From Flavobacterium profundi (GTDB lineage: Bacteria > Bacteroidota > Bacteroidia > Flavobacteriales > Flavobacteriaceae): DNA of 64,000 nucleotides. A model generated the notes under the pieces. The model made no database searches. It saw nothing but the letters and a program-made list of their open reading frames with translations, and was not told the DNA's origin. Below are positions 45,697 through 53,614 of the stretch, piece by piece (within the stretch, counting starts at the first letter, position 1; each line of letters begins with the position of its first letter). Position numbers and translations under genes: made by a program. Location of the stretch: positions 124,001 to 188,000 of the forward strand of contig NZ_VDCZ01000008.1 of NCBI RefSeq assembly GCF_006491645.1. Direction: 5' to 3'.

Positions 45697-46686
45697 TTAT
45701 ACTAAATTGTTTTTAAGTAAGTATTCCGCTATTTGAATGGTATTGGTTGCAGCTCCTTTTCTAAGGTTATCAGCCACAATCCATAAATTTAAAGTGTTGG
45801 GTTGACTTTCATCTCTGCGAATTCTACCTACAAAAACATCATCTTTTCCTTCAGCATATAAAGGCATTGGATAGGTAAAAGTGTCTAAATTGTCTTGAAC
45901 CGTAACACCATCTGTTTGGTGTAATAATTGTCTTACTTCTGCAACATCAAAATCATTTTCAAACTCTACATTTACAGCTTCACTATGTCCACCAACTACA
46001 GGAATACGAATAGCCGTAGCAGTTACTGCAATTGTTTTATCATCTAATATCTTTTGGGTTTCACGAACTAATTTCATTTCTTCTTTGGTATACCCATTGT
46101 TTTCAAAAACATCACATTGTGGAATTGCATTTCTATGAATCTGATATTTATAAGCCATTTCACCTTTCGCTCCAGCATATTCATTTTCTAACTGTTGCAC
46201 AGCTTTTACACCTGTTCCTGTAATGGATTGATAGGTTGAAACAACAATTCTTTTAATTTTATATTTTTTATGCAGCGGTGCCAAAGCCATAACCATTTGA
46301 ATGGTAGAGCAGTTAGGATTTGCAATAATTTTATCATCCTTAGTTAAAACAGAAGCATTGATTTCTGGAACGACTAGTTTTTTAGTAGCATCCATTCTCC
46401 AAGCCGAAGAGTTATCAATAACAGTAGTACCCGCTTCAGCAAATTTTGGAGCCCAATGTAATGAAGTTTCTCCTCCTGCAGAAAAAACAGCAATTTCAGG
46501 TTGCATGTCAACAGCGGTTTGCAAACCAACTACTTTATACGTTTTACCATTCCAAGCTACTTCTTTTCCAATCGATTTTTCAGAAGCAACTAAAATTAAT
46601 TCGCTTACAGGAAAATTTCTTTCTTGTAATACTTTAAGCATGATTTCGCCAACCATTCCGGTAGCACCAACTACTGCAACTTTCAT
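45697..46686 (-). CDS. asd: Aspartate-semialdehyde dehydrogenase
   Basis: Reduces aspartyl phosphate to aspartate semialdehyde with NADPH, the branch point for lysine/diaminopimelate, threonine and methionine. 329 aa, the normal length. The Rossmann motif VGATGMVGEIML is at 6-17. The catalytic Cys126 is in IIANPNCSTIQMV, and the substrate/active-site His is in VVGGHSEAVNVEF (about 230-242). STYQSITGTG follows the nucleophile. Monocistronic, with a promoter box 22 bp upstream and a shared terminator. Confidence 0.96.
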   Translation of the reverse strand: MKVAVVGATGMVGEIMLKVLQERNFPVSELILVASEKSIGKEVAWNGKTYKVVGLQTAVDMQPEIAVFSAGGETSLHWAPKFAEAGTTVIDNSSAWRMDATKKLVVPEINASVLTKDDKIIANPNCSTIQMVMALAPLHKKYKIKRIVVSTYQSITGTGVKAVQQLENEYAGAKGEMAYKYQIHRNAIPQCDVFENNGYTKEEMKLVRETQKILDDKTIAVTATAIRIPVVGGHSEAVNVEFENDFDVAEVRQLLHQTDGVTVQDNLDTFTYPMPLYAEGKDDVFVGRIRRDESQPNTLNLWIVADNLRKGAATNTIQIAEYLLKNNLV

Positions 46687-46707
46687 TTTTTTGTGAATTT
46701 AGTGATG

Positions 46708-46715
46708 CAAAAATA
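46708..46715 (-). promoter_or_regulatory. Candidate -7 element (TATTTTTG) for asd
   Basis: TAnnTTTG match on the minus strand, 21 bp before the asd ATG. Confidence 0.45.
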
Positions 46716-46785
46716 TAGAATAATTTTGGTAGAATTACTAGAAAAAAAATATTTCACAAAAATTTATATTTGTAACATTTTTTTA

Positions 46786-46814
46786 AAAAAAATACCCTGA
46801 ATAGATTTCAGGGT
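46786..46814 (-). terminator. Intrinsic terminator after mscL
   Basis: On the minus strand an 8-bp stem (46807-46814 with 46794-46801) is followed by a T-rich tail (46793-46786). Confidence 0.7.
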
Positions 46815-46840
46815 TTAGTTAGAATAGGTAGTGTAGCGGA

Positions 46841-47245
46841 CTATTTATTTTTTAATAAATCTCTAATTTGAATTAATAATTCCTCTTGTGTTGGTCCAGC
46901 AGGAGTAGCAGGAGCAGCCTCTTCTTTTTTCTTCAATGCATTTACTCCTTTCACAATCATAAACATAACAAAAGCAACAATGATGAAATCAATCACATTT
47001 GTAAGAAACTCTCCCCAAAGTACTGCTACTTCTCCTTCTACAACTCCTTCTGCATTCGTAACGCCTTCATGAATAATAAACTTTAAATCTTTAAAATCAG
47101 ATTGGAAAATCAAACCAATTAATGGAGATACAATACCGCCAGTAAAGGAAGAAACTACCTTATTGAAAGCCGCTCCCATAACGAAACCGACTCCTATGTC
47201 AATAAGATTTCCTTTCATTGCAAATTCTTTAAACTCTTTAAGCAT
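46841..47245 (-). CDS. mscL: Large-conductance mechanosensitive channel
   Basis: Inner-membrane safety valve that opens under osmotic downshock. 134 aa, the usual length. The N-terminal helix and TM1 are readable as FAMKGNLIDIGVGFVMGAAF (about 7-26), with the GxxxxG packing residues. TM2 lies at about 76-97 (VIDFIIVAFVMFMIVKGVN), and the C-terminal bundle has EELLIQIRDLLKN. A terminator follows. The murF-alr gene lies 67 bp upstream of it on the opposite side of a gap that shows no clear promoter box. Confidence 0.96.
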   Translation of the reverse strand: MLKEFKEFAMKGNLIDIGVGFVMGAAFNKVVSSFTGGIVSPLIGLIFQSDFKDLKFIIHEGVTNAEGVVEGEVAVLWGEFLTNVIDFIIVAFVMFMIVKGVNALKKKEEAAPATPAGPTQEELLIQIRDLLKNK

Positions 47246-47311
47246 AATGTCTTTTTTTAGTTAGTTAATTTGTTAAGTGTAAGCTAATTTAATAAAAAAA
47301 CTTACATTATT

Positions 47312-49756
47312 TTAGTTTTTGTAAAAAACGCGTTTCACGCGTTGTGAAATTCCTGTTAAGATTTCGTAAGGAATGGTTTCGGTTACTGTTGCAATTTCAG
47401 TAATATTCGGGTTTTCCCCAAAAATAATCACTTCATCACCAGCTATACAAGAAATGGAAGTAACGTCTACCATTAACATGTCCATGCAAATATTGCCTAA
47501 AATAGAAGCTTTTTGATTTTTTATGACAACATACCCTTTTTCATTTCCCCAAGCTCTTCGAATGCCATCTGCATATCCAATAGGAATAGTTGCTACTTTC
47601 ATGCTTTTATTTACCATAAATTTTCGGCTGTAGCCAATACTTTCTCCTTCTTCAACTTCCCTAATTTGAGAAATTACACTTTTTAAAGTACTTACATTTT
47701 GAAGATTATTTCTTTCTGCCTTTGAATTACCCATGCCATATAATCCAATTCCTAATCGCACCATTTCTAATTGCATTTCTTGAGCATAATTAAAAATACC
47801 AGAAGTATTTAAGATATGACGAATAGGTTGTATGTCTAAAGCGTTTATAATTTTTTGCGAAAGCAAATGAAAGCGTTCAAATTGTAACTGTGTAAAGTCG
47901 TCAAAATGGGTATCATCTGAAGCTGATAAATGAGAAAAAACACTTTTCACCATTACAAAATTATTGTTGCGTAAAAGAGAAATTAGTGTATCCATATCAT
48001 TTGCTTCAAACCCTAATCGATGCATGCCTGTATCTAATTTAATGTGGATAGGATAGGAGGTAATATTTTTTTGTTGGGTCAATTGTAAAAAGGCTTGTAA
48101 ACCCGTAATTGAGTAAATTTCTGGTTCTAAATCATAAGCAATCATGGCTGGAAAACTACTGTTTTCAGGATTCAATACCATAATGGGTAATGTAATGCCT
48201 GCTTTTCTCAATTCGATACCTTCATCTGCAAAAGCGACACCTAAATAATCAACGGAATTGTGTTCGAGTAGTTTGGCTATTTCAAAACCACCATTTCCAT
48301 AACCAAATGCTTTCACCATAACCATGATTTTGGTGTTGGAATGCAATTTGGATTTGTAAAAATTGAGGTTGTGCGTTAAAGCATCCAGATTAATTTCGAG
48401 AACAGTCTCATGTTTTTTTTCTTCTAGAAGCACCACAATTTCATCAAAGTTGAAGCTTCGTGCTCCTTTTATTAAAATGGTTTCATTTTGAAAAGATTGC
48501 GTATTGAACTGTTTTAAAAAATCTATAGTCGCACCAAAAGCAATTACATTGGGCAATTCCGATAAATATTTTGAAATGGTTTCCCCAATGACAATGATTC
48601 GGTCAATATTATTATTTTGAATAGCCAATGCAACTTTTTGATAGAGCTTATCAATAGGTAAGCCTCCTTGGAAAATATCAGAAAGTATGATGGTCTTTTT
48701 AGAATGTAATTTTTGTTGCTCTAAGAAATCCAGAGCAATTTTTAAGGATTGGTAATCTGATGAATAGGAATCGTCAATTAATACACAACCGTTAATTCCT
48801 TTTTTGGCTTGCAGCCTAATTTCAACAGGATATAATTTTTGAAGGCGCTCTTGTATAATTGGGGTGTCAATCTTTAAATACAATAAAGTAGCCATACATG
48901 TCATGGCATTGTTTACTGCGATACTGTCTTGAAAAGGAATCGTTACTTCAAAACTGTTGTTTTGATAGTGTATTTGAATAACGGTTTTTTGGTTTTCTTG
49001 GGTTTTTATACTCCCAAAAACAGTCGCTTTTTCATCCGTAAGACTCCAAGTAAATGTGGGTACTTTAATGTGTTTTTCAACTACTTCATTTCTTGGAAGA
49101 ATTACCACTTCACAAGAAGTAAAAAGTCGGGTTTTTTCTACTATTTTTTCTTCTAAGGAGCTAAATCCCTCTTCGTGAGCAATTCCTAAATGTGTAAATA
49201 CGCCTATAGTAGGATGAATGATGTTTTCCAAATTCCTCATTTCATTTTTTTGAGAAATTCCAGCTTCAAAAATACCTAGATTGTGATTTTCATTGGTTCC
49301 AAAAATAGACAAGGGAACACCTACTTGTGAATTGTAACTTTTAGGGTTTCTTACAATGCTATAGTCCGGACTGAGTAAGAAATTCAACCATTCTTTCACT
49401 ATTGTTTTTCCATTGCTTCCTGTAATTCCAATAATGGGAAAATGAAAGAGGTTACGATAATATTTTGCTGTTTTTTGTAACGCTTTAGTAGTATTTTGAA
49501 CTGCTAAAAATGTGGCTTTATCCACATAATTTTCAGGTACTTTTTCTACTACGAAAAAGCGAACCCCTTTTTTAATCAGTTCGGCAATATAATGATGACC
49601 GTCATGGTTTTGCCCTTTTAATGCAAAAAATAAAGTTCCAGCATTATTCTGTAACGATCGGCTGTCAATTGAAATGTTCTCAATGATAAAATCATCAGCA
49701 ATACCTGCGATTTTTGCCTGGATATGAGGAATAATATTTTGAATAGAAAAGGTCAC
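47312..49756 (-). CDS. Bifunctional MurF ligase / alanine racemase, GTG start
   Basis: 814-aa fusion typical of Bacteroidota. The MurF half (about 1-450) adds D-Ala-D-Ala to the UDP-MurNAc-tripeptide and carries the P-loop GITGSNGKT at 110-118. The alanine racemase half (about 451-814) makes D-alanine using PLP; Lys482 in VMVKAFGYGNGG is the expected cofactor lysine, and YADGIRRAWGN and GNICMDMLMVDV are C-terminal signatures. So substrate production and use are linked in one protein. The start codon is GTG at 49756, directly abutting the TAA of tdk (TAAGTG), consistent with translational coupling. Confidence 0.95.
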   Translation of the reverse strand: MTFSIQNIIPHIQAKIAGIADDFIIENISIDSRSLQNNAGTLFFALKGQNHDGHHYIAELIKKGVRFFVVEKVPENYVDKATFLAVQNTTKALQKTAKYYRNLFHFPIIGITGSNGKTIVKEWLNFLLSPDYSIVRNPKSYNSQVGVPLSIFGTNENHNLGIFEAGISQKNEMRNLENIIHPTIGVFTHLGIAHEEGFSSLEEKIVEKTRLFTSCEVVILPRNEVVEKHIKVPTFTWSLTDEKATVFGSIKTQENQKTVIQIHYQNNSFEVTIPFQDSIAVNNAMTCMATLLYLKIDTPIIQERLQKLYPVEIRLQAKKGINGCVLIDDSYSSDYQSLKIALDFLEQQKLHSKKTIILSDIFQGGLPIDKLYQKVALAIQNNNIDRIIVIGETISKYLSELPNVIAFGATIDFLKQFNTQSFQNETILIKGARSFNFDEIVVLLEEKKHETVLEINLDALTHNLNFYKSKLHSNTKIMVMVKAFGYGNGGFEIAKLLEHNSVDYLGVAFADEGIELRKAGITLPIMVLNPENSSFPAMIAYDLEPEIYSITGLQAFLQLTQQKNITSYPIHIKLDTGMHRLGFEANDMDTLISLLRNNNFVMVKSVFSHLSASDDTHFDDFTQLQFERFHLLSQKIINALDIQPIRHILNTSGIFNYAQEMQLEMVRLGIGLYGMGNSKAERNNLQNVSTLKSVISQIREVEEGESIGYSRKFMVNKSMKVATIPIGYADGIRRAWGNEKGYVVIKNQKASILGNICMDMLMVDVTSISCIAGDEVIIFGENPNITEIATVTETIPYEILTGISQRVKRVFYKN

Positions 49757-50353
49757 TTATTCTTTGGCTTCTTTGTTTTCTTTTAAAGCTTTGTAAAAAG
49801 CAGCTCTACTAAGAGGTTCGTATTCTTCGGTTTCTCCAAGTAAAACTAATTTTTCATCTTGTGATTTCCTAAAACTATAATTGGCTAGGTTTCCAGTTCG
49901 AGTACAAACCGCATGTACTTTGGTTACATATTCGGCTGTAGCCATTAAATTAGGCATTGGGCCAAAAGGATTGCCTTTAAAATCCATATCCAAACCCGCT
50001 ACAATAACACGAATTCCACTATTCGCTAAATCGTTACAAACTGATACAATTTCGTCATCAAAAAATTGAGCTTCATCAATTCCCACCACATCACAGCCTT
50101 GTGCTAAAATACGAATGTTTCCAGCGACAGGAACAGGTGTGGAACGAATTTCATTGGAATCATGCGAAACCACCATTTCATCATGATAACGAGTATCTAC
50201 TTCAGGTTTAAAAATTTCTACTTTTTGTTTGGCAAATTGTGCTCTTTTTAAACGTCGAATTAACTCTTCTGTTTTTCCTGAAAACATCGACCCGCAGATA
50301 ACTTCTATCCAGCCAAATTGTTCAGATTGGTTTACTGTATTTTCTAGAAACAT
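49757..50353 (-). CDS. tdk: Thymidine kinase (TK1-like), zinc site degenerate
   Basis: Phosphorylates thymidine in the salvage pathway; 198 aa. P-loop GSMFSGKT at 21-28, VDTRYHDE (about 52-59), and the catalytic region [12 protein letters not shown] (about 91-102). TK1-type enzymes usually have a four-Cys zinc site in the C-terminal lasso. Here the first pair reads CTRTG and I see no second CxxC, so only one of the usual four cysteines remains. The [25 protein letters not shown] part of the lasso is still present in order. It is upstream of murF-alr with no gap. Confidence 0.95.
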   Translation of the reverse strand: MFLENTVNQSEQFGWIEVICGSMFSGKTEELIRRLKRAQFAKQKVEIFKPEVDTRYHDEMVVSHDSNEIRSTPVPVAGNIRILAQGCDVVGIDEAQFFDDEIVSVCNDLANSGIRVIVAGLDMDFKGNPFGPMPNLMATAEYVTKVHAVCTRTGNLANYSFRKSQDEKLVLLGETEEYEPLSRAAFYKALKENKEAKE

Positions 50354-50388
50354 TTTGTTTTTTTCAGTCGATTAATAGTATTTTCTGC

Positions 50389-50396
50389 TATTTTTG
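50389..50396 (+). promoter_or_regulatory. Candidate -7 element (TATTTTTG) for the acidic-protein/rsmI operon
   Basis: TAnnTTTG match. A start site just downstream would fall at the ATG at 50399, so it supports the internal ATG at 50456 as the real start. Confidence 0.5.
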
Positions 50397-50455
50397 TAAT
50401 GGGAACAAATTTATTAAAAAACCACCCATATATTCAATTTCTATTCTATAAAGTT

Positions 50456-51295
50456 ATGAAGAAAAAATTAGAAGCCGAATTAATCAGTATTGCACATCGT
50501 GTTTTAAAATTAAAAAATCGTTCAGAAACTAAACAATTGCAAGAAGAAGCAAAGAAATTATACGAACAATTAACGATTCTACGTTTTTATGAGGAAAATT
50601 TTGAAGCGATTAAAGCGGAAATTTCACCAGAAGAACTAGAAGCAAAATTGGAAGCGCCTGTTGTAGCTGAAGAAGCAAAAACTGTAACTCCAATTGTAAC
50701 AGAAGTACCTATGGAAATGAAGGAAGCGGTTCTGGAGGAAGTTGAAGAAACAGAAGAGGAACCTGTTTTAAAAGAAGAGGAAGCGCAAAAAGAACAACCT
50801 GCTTTATTTGATGGTCTTGCGATGGACGATTACAAAGAAGTGGATTTTGTAAAAGTGGAAGAGGTGGCTAAAGAAATTGAAAAAGCACCCGATATCACTT
50901 TTGAAAAAATAGAAGTGGCTGCTCCAGTAGAAGAAGTCGTTGAAGAACCAGTAGAAGAAGTTGCTGCCACAATTGAGCCAAAAAAAATGGAACCTGAAAC
51001 TATTTTTGAAGCCAAGAAAACTTTTGATGAAGAACCTAGAACAATGTCATTAAATGATAGATTGACTCGCGGTATTTCTTTTGGATTAAACGATCGTATT
51101 GCTTTTGAAAAGAGATTGTTTGGCGGAAGTGCGCAAGATTTCAATCGAGTTTTATCGCAATTGAATACTTTCGATTCTTTCGAAGAAGCCAAAGATTTTA
51201 TCAATGATTTTGTGAAGCCAGATTACGATAATTGGGAAGGCAAAGAAGAATATGAAACGCGTTTTTTAGAAATTATTGAGCGCAAGTTTAATTAA
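50456..51295 (+). CDS. Acidic protein of unknown function upstream of rsmI
   Basis: 279 aa from the ATG at 50456. A longer frame starts at 50399 but that ATG sits on the likely transcription start, and MKKKLEAELISIAHRVLKLK is a more sensible N-terminus. Three parts are visible: a helical N-terminus (1-60); a long Glu/Val/Pro-rich low-complexity middle (about 65-185, e.g. EEVVEEPVEEVAA); and an ordered C-terminus (about 200-279) with MSLNDRLTRGISFGLNDRIA, FEKRLFGGSAQDFNRVL and FVKPDYDNWEGKEEYE. I do not recognise a named domain. It is 3 bp upstream of rsmI, so the two are co-transcribed. Confidence 0.75.
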   Translation: MKKKLEAELISIAHRVLKLKNRSETKQLQEEAKKLYEQLTILRFYEENFEAIKAEISPEELEAKLEAPVVAEEAKTVTPIVTEVPMEMKEAVLEEVEETEEEPVLKEEEAQKEQPALFDGLAMDDYKEVDFVKVEEVAKEIEKAPDITFEKIEVAAPVEEVVEEPVEEVAATIEPKKMEPETIFEAKKTFDEEPRTMSLNDRLTRGISFGLNDRIAFEKRLFGGSAQDFNRVLSQLNTFDSFEEAKDFINDFVKPDYDNWEGKEEYETRFLEIIERKFN

Positions 51296-51298
51296 AAA

Positions 51299-51976
51299 AT
51301 GGGAAAACTTTTTTTAGTACCAACGCCAATTGGAAATCTTGAAGACATGACTTTTAGAGCCATTAAAGTGCTCCAAGAAGTGGATTTAATTTTAGCTGAG
51401 GATACGCGCAATAGTGGGAAACTGTTGAAGCATTTTGAAATCAACACACCCATGCACAGCCATCATATGCACAACGAGCATAAAACGGTGGACAATTTAG
51501 TAAAACGAATGCAAGCTGGTGAAACCATTGCTTTAATTAGCGATGCAGGCACACCTGCTATTTCAGATCCTGGTTTTTTGTTAACCCGTGCGTGTGTCGA
51601 AAATGGTGTGGCTGTAGAATGTTTGCCTGGTGCCACTGCTTTTGTACCGGCTTTAGTAAATAGCGGTTTGCCCAATGATAAATTTGTCTTTGAAGGATTT
51701 TTACCCGACAAAAAAGGAAGACAAACGCGTTTTTTAGCCTTGGCAGAAGAAACCCGAACCATGATTTTATATGTTTCGCCACATAAATTGAATAAAACAT
51801 TAGCCGAATTTGTGCAATATTTTGGTGCCGACCGAAGAGTTACAGTTTCCAGAGAATTATCCAAATTACATGAAGAAACCGTTCGTGGTTCAGCCGAAGA
51901 AGTTTTACAACATTTTGAAGCCAAACCCGCAAAAGGAGAAATTGTGGTTTGTGTGGCTGGGAAAAGTTTAAAGTGA
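51299..51976 (+). CDS. rsmI: 16S rRNA (cytidine-2'-O) methyltransferase RsmI
   Basis: SAM-dependent 2'-O-methylation of C1402 in 16S rRNA. 225 aa, tetrapyrrole-methylase fold, near the low end of the family length (about 220-290). Signatures: LVPTPIGNLEDMTFRAI (6-22), LAEDTRNSGKLLKHF (about 32-46), LISDAGTPAISDPGF (about 80-94), and GLPNDKFVFEGFLP (about 122-135). The REL-HEE motif SRELSKLHEE is near 176-185. Directly downstream of the acidic-protein gene, with a shared convergent terminator after it. Confidence 0.95.
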   Translation: MGKLFLVPTPIGNLEDMTFRAIKVLQEVDLILAEDTRNSGKLLKHFEINTPMHSHHMHNEHKTVDNLVKRMQAGETIALISDAGTPAISDPGFLLTRACVENGVAVECLPGATAFVPALVNSGLPNDKFVFEGFLPDKKGRQTRFLALAEETRTMILYVSPHKLNKTLAEFVQYFGADRRVTVSRELSKLHEETVRGSAEEVLQHFEAKPAKGEIVVCVAGKSLK

Positions 51977-51981
51977 TATTG

Positions 51982-52019
51982 AAATTAAAGTGAACAGTTT
52001 GAAATGCTCACTTTAATTT
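51982..52019. terminator. Terminator between rsmI and the small convergent gene
   Basis: 12-bp perfect stem (51982-51993 with 52008-52019) with a 14-nt loop, flanked by T- and A-rich sequence. Confidence 0.65.
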
Positions 52020-52030
52020 TAAAAATAATT

Positions 52031-52261
52031 TTAATCAAATAGTTTATCAATGATTGATTCTAAAATTATAGCAGAACTTTTATCTTCTGACTGAATTTTA
52101 AAACTATAATTGAATGGAGTTCCATCAATAATGATTATTCCTTTACATTCGATTTTTGCAAGTTCGCTCTCAAGCATGTTTTTTGTTTCTAAAAAAATAG
52201 AATTAAAAAAATCATTTTCACTTTCTTTTGAAAGCTTGACATTGTTAATAAGTGTTACCAT
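52031..52261 (-). CDS. Small protein of unknown function
   Basis: 76 aa, no signal peptide or transmembrane segment. The predicted fold is helix (ENDFFNSIFLETKNMLESEL) followed by beta strands (KGIIIIDGTPFNYSFKIQSED) and a closing helix (AIILESIIDKLFD). No family recognised. It is convergent to rsmI with a terminator in between and divergent from the OsmC gene; the 111-bp upstream region contains two inverted repeats that could affect either gene. Codon use resembles that of neighbours, which supports it being real. Confidence 0.5.
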   Translation of the reverse strand: MVTLINNVKLSKESENDFFNSIFLETKNMLESELAKIECKGIIIIDGTPFNYSFKIQSEDKSSAIILESIIDKLFD

Positions 52262-52328
52262 TTGAATGTTTTTAAAAATTAATATATTACTTGATACTTA
52301 TATTAATAACGAAAAGTGTTTTTTTATG

Positions 52329-52358
52329 TTACACTTTTGTAAAATGTCTACATTTGTA
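52329..52358 (+). promoter_or_regulatory. OsmC-gene promoter region: -7 box TACATTTG with two inverted repeats
   Basis: The TAnnTTTG box is 52349-52356. TTACA-N4-TGTAA (52329-52342) lies just upstream and TACA-TT-TGTA (52349-52358) overlaps the box. The ATG is 16 bp downstream. Half-sites share TACA/TGTA. Confidence 0.4.
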
Positions 52359-52372
52359 AGAAACACTACATC

Positions 52373-52798
52373 ATGACAACACATACCACAACGACCACTT
52401 GGAAACACAACATGCAATTTGAGTCTACAAATCCTAGTGGCGAAACCTTTTTAATCAATGCTGCTCCTGAACATGGTGGAGCAGGAGCCGGTTTACGACC
52501 AAAAGCATTACTGTTGTCTTCCTTAGCAGGTTGTTCGGGTTTGGATGTGGCTTCTTTAATTGAAAAAATGAAACTAGAAGTAGCCGATTTTAAAATAGAA
52601 ACGATTGCTAATTTAACCGAAGAGCATCCAAAAGTGTATGATGCGGTTACCGTTGAATATCATTTTTATGGAAAAAATCTAGACGAAAATAAACTTCAAA
52701 AAGCGGTGAATTTATCAGTGGAAAAATACTGCGGTGTCATGGAAATGTTTCGACAATTTGCCAAGATTGATATTAAAACTATTTTTCATCACGAATAA
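52373..52798 (+). CDS. OsmC/Ohr-family protein
   Basis: 141-aa protein of the OsmC family of thiol-dependent peroxidases and related proteins. Redox cysteines are Cys54 in LLLSSLAGCSGLDVASLI and Cys120 in VEKYCGVMEMF, the usual pair. The conserved Arg42 is in GAGLRPKALLL. It has a polythreonine N-terminus (TTHTTTTT). It would reduce organic hydroperoxides, but many short OsmC proteins have unknown substrates. It is followed 13 bp later by the HopJ-family gene and could be co-transcribed with it. Confidence 0.9.
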   Translation: MTTHTTTTTWKHNMQFESTNPSGETFLINAAPEHGGAGAGLRPKALLLSSLAGCSGLDVASLIEKMKLEVADFKIETIANLTEEHPKVYDAVTVEYHFYGKNLDENKLQKAVNLSVEKYCGVMEMFRQFAKIDIKTIFHHE

Positions 52799-52811
52799 TT
52801 TATTCTTTTAT

Positions 52812-53150
52812 ATGACGATTTCTAATTTGATTGAAGCGATTCAAAAAGCTGAAATTGTAGCCTTCTCAGAAGTAATTGCAACTATAGATGCCCATTTTGA
52901 ATTTACACCAACACGTTTTACAAATGGTGCTGTAACAAACGAAGCCAATACCAATAATGGTTCGTGTAAAGTATTGGCTTTTGCTAAAATGTACCAATTA
53001 GAGGCGAAAGAAACCTTGTTTTTATTTGGGGAACATTATCAAAAAGTACTAGCAACAACAGATGAAATGGATCATCAAAATATTAGAAATTTTATCAACT
53101 CGGGTTGGGATGGCATTTCTTTTGAGGGAAATGCTTTGGAATTGAAATGA
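52812..53150 (+). CDS. HopJ-family protein
   Basis: 112 aa from the ATG at 52812. A longer frame starting at 52734 overlaps the osmC gene and is not supported. Features of the HopJ family are FTPTRFTNGAVTNEANTN (about 33-50) with the GAVxNEA core, NNGSCKVLAFAKM, and LFLFGEHYQKVL. Despite the family name, which comes from a plant-pathogen effector list, these are widespread proteins in non-pathogens and no type III secretion genes lie here; the function is unknown. Confidence 0.85.
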   Translation: MTISNLIEAIQKAEIVAFSEVIATIDAHFEFTPTRFTNGAVTNEANTNNGSCKVLAFAKMYQLEAKETLFLFGEHYQKVLATTDEMDHQNIRNFINSGWDGISFEGNALELK

Positions 53151-53164
53151 TTTGCTAATTGGGC

Positions 53165-53614
53165 TTAAAAATCAAATTCACTTTTAGGCTCGGATTTCCT
53201 ATTTTTTTCGCTTACTAATCGAATGCGTATTTGTTTTAAAGTAGTGTCCTTTTCGATGTGGTATCTCGAATATATTCTTAAGCTATTATTTGTAATAGAA
53301 TTGAAATAGAACTTTCTTTTGTAATTTGATAAATAAATTGTTCTGTCTGTTTGCCAAGTACCTACTTTTTTGTTGAAAGAATAAATACTGCCTTCTTTTT
53401 TAAAAACTACCGAATCTAATGGTATGTTTTGCAGCTTTTTTTCACTTGAAAAACTACTTTGAAGAGTGAAAACTTTATCGCATAACGAATCTATTTCTGT
53501 GTTTGTAATAACCTTCATTTTGGAAGGAAATAAATAGGATATATTTTCTTTGCTCGATTTACAGTTGCTAAGAATGACAAAAATCAAAAAAACAAGAACA
53601 GTAAACTTTTTCAT
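53165..53614 (-). CDS. Small lipoprotein of unknown function
   Basis: 149 aa, signal sequence MKKFTVLVFLIFVILSNC with Cys18 as the lipid site (ILSNC). The mature part is Lys/Ser-rich and appears beta-rich (SFNKKVGTWQTDRTIYLSN, KRKFYFNSITNNSLRIYSRY). No family recognised. Its ATG directly follows the TAA of the adenine deaminase gene (TAAATG), so it is almost certainly translated from that mRNA. Confidence 0.6.
   Translation of the reverse strand: MKKFTVLVFLIFVILSNCKSSKENISYLFPSKMKVITNTEIDSLCDKVFTLQSSFSSEKKLQNIPLDSVVFKKEGSIYSFNKKVGTWQTDRTIYLSNYKRKFYFNSITNNSLRIYSRYHIEKDTTLKQIRIRLVSEKNRKSEPKSEFDF

Noticed and set aside
46301..46696. 131-aa plus-strand frame antisense to asd
   Set aside because: The asd frame carries the catalytic Cys and Rossmann motifs; the opposite frame is a shadow.
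50830..51204. 124-aa Ser/Thr-rich minus-strand frame opposite the acidic protein
   Set aside because: Its composition is just the reverse complement of Glu/Val-rich codons.
51463..51924. 153-aa minus-strand frame antisense to rsmI
   Set aside because: rsmI motifs are complete on the plus strand, and this frame has no start context or domain.
52734..52811. 26-residue N-terminal extension of the HopJ-family gene
   Set aside because: It overlaps the osmC gene and is unlike HopJ N-termini; the ATG at 52812 fits better.
52812..53150. HopJ name as evidence of a type III secretion effector
   Set aside because: No secretion genes are present and the family is widespread in non-pathogens; the name is historical.
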